13,574 nt of DNA from 2-02-FULL-45-10 sp046590235 (GTDB taxonomy: Bacteria > Patescibacteriota > Patescibacteriia > Magasanikbacterales > GWA2-37-8). The stretch spans positions 1-13,574 of the forward strand of contig JBKJTY010000006.1 in assembly GCA_046590235.1 (NCBI GenBank), given 5' to 3'. The notes under the pieces were generated by a model. The model was given only the letters and a program-made list of their open reading frames with translations. It did not search any database and had not been told where the DNA came from. The position numbers were made by a program, and so were the translations under genes. Positions 12,000-13,574 of this stretch are shown piece by piece (the stretch's first letter is position 1; every line of letters begins with the position of its first letter).

Positions 12000-13574
12000 G
12001 ATCATCGAACTTAATGACGGTATTTGGCTCAATTGCTCGAGGTTCTGGTGTTTGAAGTGGCTTTTCAGGTGTTTTTGGTTGTTCAGGTACCGGAGGTATA
12101 ACAGGCTCTTTTTTCTCTATAACTAGCGGTTTCTGCGGTTCCAGCATTGGTTGTGGCAAGTTTTCCACAGGTTTTGGTTCCAACTTGGCAGCAGGAGGTA
12201 TAAAAGGGTTTTGTCTTGGCTGCGGAGTCATTGCCTTACTCAAAGAGATACCTTTTTGTGTCGGATCACCCAATACTACCTTCTGCGGAGTGCCTTGCGG
12301 CTGTTGTTGACGAGGTGGACGGTTACCGTCCCGACGCGGAGCTGACGGACGAGCACTTGGCGTAGAGCTCTTTGGTGCAGGTGCAGGCGATTTAGGTGGA
12401 TTACCAAATGTGGTAGAGCGTAAATTAACGATAGGTGAAGGTGCAGCTGGCAGCTTTGGTTTTGAAGGTTCTGGTTTATCAAGCGACATATCATCATCGT
12501 CCATATCCCCTTCTCCTTCTGGAGCCATACCACTCCAACGCATAATTTTATCTTCAATACGTTCACGTGCTACAGCATATCGTTCACGAGAAACACGAAC
12601 AACTTTTTCAGCACTGTCAGTGACAGAACCAATTGGTGGTAATGTTTGCGCACTAAACGGGCGAGACGCAACACCATCAATCATGAGTTTTAAATAAATT
12701 TGGAACTTTGGAAGATTAACTAAATCTTCTTCTACAAAAGTAGGAATGAATTCTTTCGCTAAAATTTCAGCATCTGTGGAGCCAACGCGGTACGTAACTG
12801 TGGTACCAACGTTACCAATAACCGCAGCGAGCACTTTTTCATCAAGCTGCTCCATGTATTGATGAGCCATAATCAAATCAAGGCGATATTTTCGGGCTTC
12901 AGACAAAATGTTTGCAAAACTTTCAGTAGCAAAGTTCTGAAATTCATCAACATACAAGAAAAAATCTTTACGATCTTTCTCAGGAATATCAACACGTTCC
13001 ATCGCCGCCAACTGAAGTTTGGTAATCAACATACCGCCGAGCAAACGAGAGTTATCTTCACCAATACGGCCCTTGGACAAGTTCATGATGAAAATCTGCT
13101 TCTTATCCATGATCTCGCGAATATTAATACGAGATTTTACCTGAGCAACGATATTGCGGATAACAGAAGCAGACAAAAATTGACCAATCTTATTTTGGAT
13201 AGGAGCAACCGCTTCTGTACGGAACTTTTCACTATATCCAGCAAATTCAGTTTGCCAGAAAGCTTTTACAACCGGATCTTTAAGCGCTTTAACAACTTTT
13301 TCACGGTAATCTGCTTCAGCGAGAAGACGGTTAATACCTAAAAGAGTTGTACCTGGATAATCAAGCAAAGCAAGAATGGTGTTGTTCAAGATGTACTCCA
13401 TACGAGCACTCCATACATCTGGCCAAATCTTTTTAAACACACCCATGAGACCTGAAGCAACTAAGTGACGGTGTTCCGGATTCACTGTTTCAAGAATGTT
13501 AAAGCCAATCGGAAAGTTAATATCAGCCGGATTGAAATACACCACATCATTGATGCGGTTCGCAGGAATAAAGT
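11986..13574 (-). CDS. Type IV secretion/conjugation-type ATPase (VirD4/TraG/HerA-like), C-terminal part
   Basis: The frame is open to the right edge, so the N-terminus and Walker A motif lie outside. The first residues (FIPANRINDVVYFNPAD, then GFNILE) match the strand after the P-loop in DUF87/VirD4-like ATPases. Walker B is FFLYVDEFQNFAT near 12950 (Asp-Glu), followed by SEARKYRLDLIMAHQYMEQL and the arginine-finger-type region GNVGTTVTYRVGSTDAEILAKEF. From about 12500 to the stop the product becomes a long disordered tail rich in Pro, Lys and Gln, ending in an acidic cap (FDDLDLS). Such ATPases drive DNA or protein through type IV-like machines; many are found in Patescibacteria, where their exact role is unclear. 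The GTG at 13545 is internal, not the start. Confidence 0.85.
   Translation of the reverse strand, partial: FIPANRINDVVYFNPADINFPIGFNILETVNPEHRHLVASGLMGVFKKIWPDVWSARMEYILNNTILALLDYPGTTLLGINRLLAEADYREKVVKALKDPVVKAFWQTEFAGYSEKFRTEAVAPIQNKIGQFLSASVIRNIVAQVKSRINIREIMDKKQIFIMNLSKGRIGEDNSRLLGGMLITKLQLAAMERVDIPEKDRKDFFLYVDEFQNFATESFANILSEARKYRLDLIMAHQYMEQLDEKVLAAVIGNVGTTVTYRVGSTDAEILAKEFIPTFVEEDLVNLPKFQIYLKLMIDGVASRPFSAQTLPPIGSVTDSAEKVVRVSRERYAVARERIEDKIMRWSGMAPEGEGDMDDDDMSLDKPEPSKPKLPAAPSPIVNLRSTTFGNPPKSPAPAPKSSTPSARPSAPRRDGNRPPRQQQPQGTPQKVVLGDPTQKGISLSKAMTPQPRQNPFIPPAAKLEPKPVENLPQPMLEPQKPLVIEKKEPVIPPVPEQPKTPEKPLQTPEPRAIEPNTVIKFDDLDLS

Noticed and set aside
12859..13341. Plus-strand open frame of 160 codons inside the ATPase gene
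   Set aside because: It is antisense to the Walker B region of a conserved ATPase and has no expression signals.

Overview
This window looks like chromosomal DNA from a bacterium of the Candidate Phyla Radiation (Patescibacteria). That placement is inferred from gene content. Several core proteins are reduced: the RNA polymerase alpha subunit has no C-terminal domain, L13 is short, and the alanyl-tRNA synthetase is only 618 residues. A GtrA-type membrane protein, a Gmad2 lipoprotein, a tandem zinc-ribbon protein and a type IV secretion-type ATPase with a proline-rich tail fit the same group. Most genes lie on the minus strand and have no clear Shine-Dalgarno (SD) sequence. No tRNA, rRNA, CRISPR array, integrase or transposase was seen.

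Layout. Positions 1-360 hold the start of an unrecognised minus-strand gene. Positions 428-4565 hold a minus-strand translation and transcription operon, read right to left: infA, rpmJ, rpsM, rpsK, rpsD, rpoA, rplQ, rplM, rpsI. A consensus promoter precedes infA and a hairpin terminator follows rpsI. The only large gap in the operon (4039-4349) is full of inverted repeats. Wobble-pair asymmetry says they form an RNA structure on the minus strand, so this is a candidate leader controlling rpmJ to rpsI.

Positions 4753-5620 are a plus-strand single-gene cassette with its own promoter, 5' hairpin, strong SD and terminator. It encodes a protein resembling orotidine-5'-phosphate decarboxylase but apparently without the catalytic residues. 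Positions 5629-6538 hold a minus-strand pair, GtrA and a Gmad2 lipoprotein, with a promoter almost on top of the first start codon. Positions 6589-7055 hold a second plus-strand cassette with a strong SD and terminator, encoding an unrecognised 137-residue protein.

Positions 7054-11464 are a tight minus-strand operon: HD-domain hydrolase, mnmA, a possible MazG-like protein, a small membrane protein and alaS. It links tRNA modification and tRNA charging with possible nucleotide hydrolysis. Its mnmA carries in-frame palindromic repeats, and the same 27-bp unit is read in two different frames. Positions 11581-11999 hold a zinc-ribbon gene with its own promoter. The window ends inside a type IV secretion/conjugation-type ATPase gene whose 5' end lies beyond the right edge.

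All functional names come from recognising protein motifs by eye. No database search was run.
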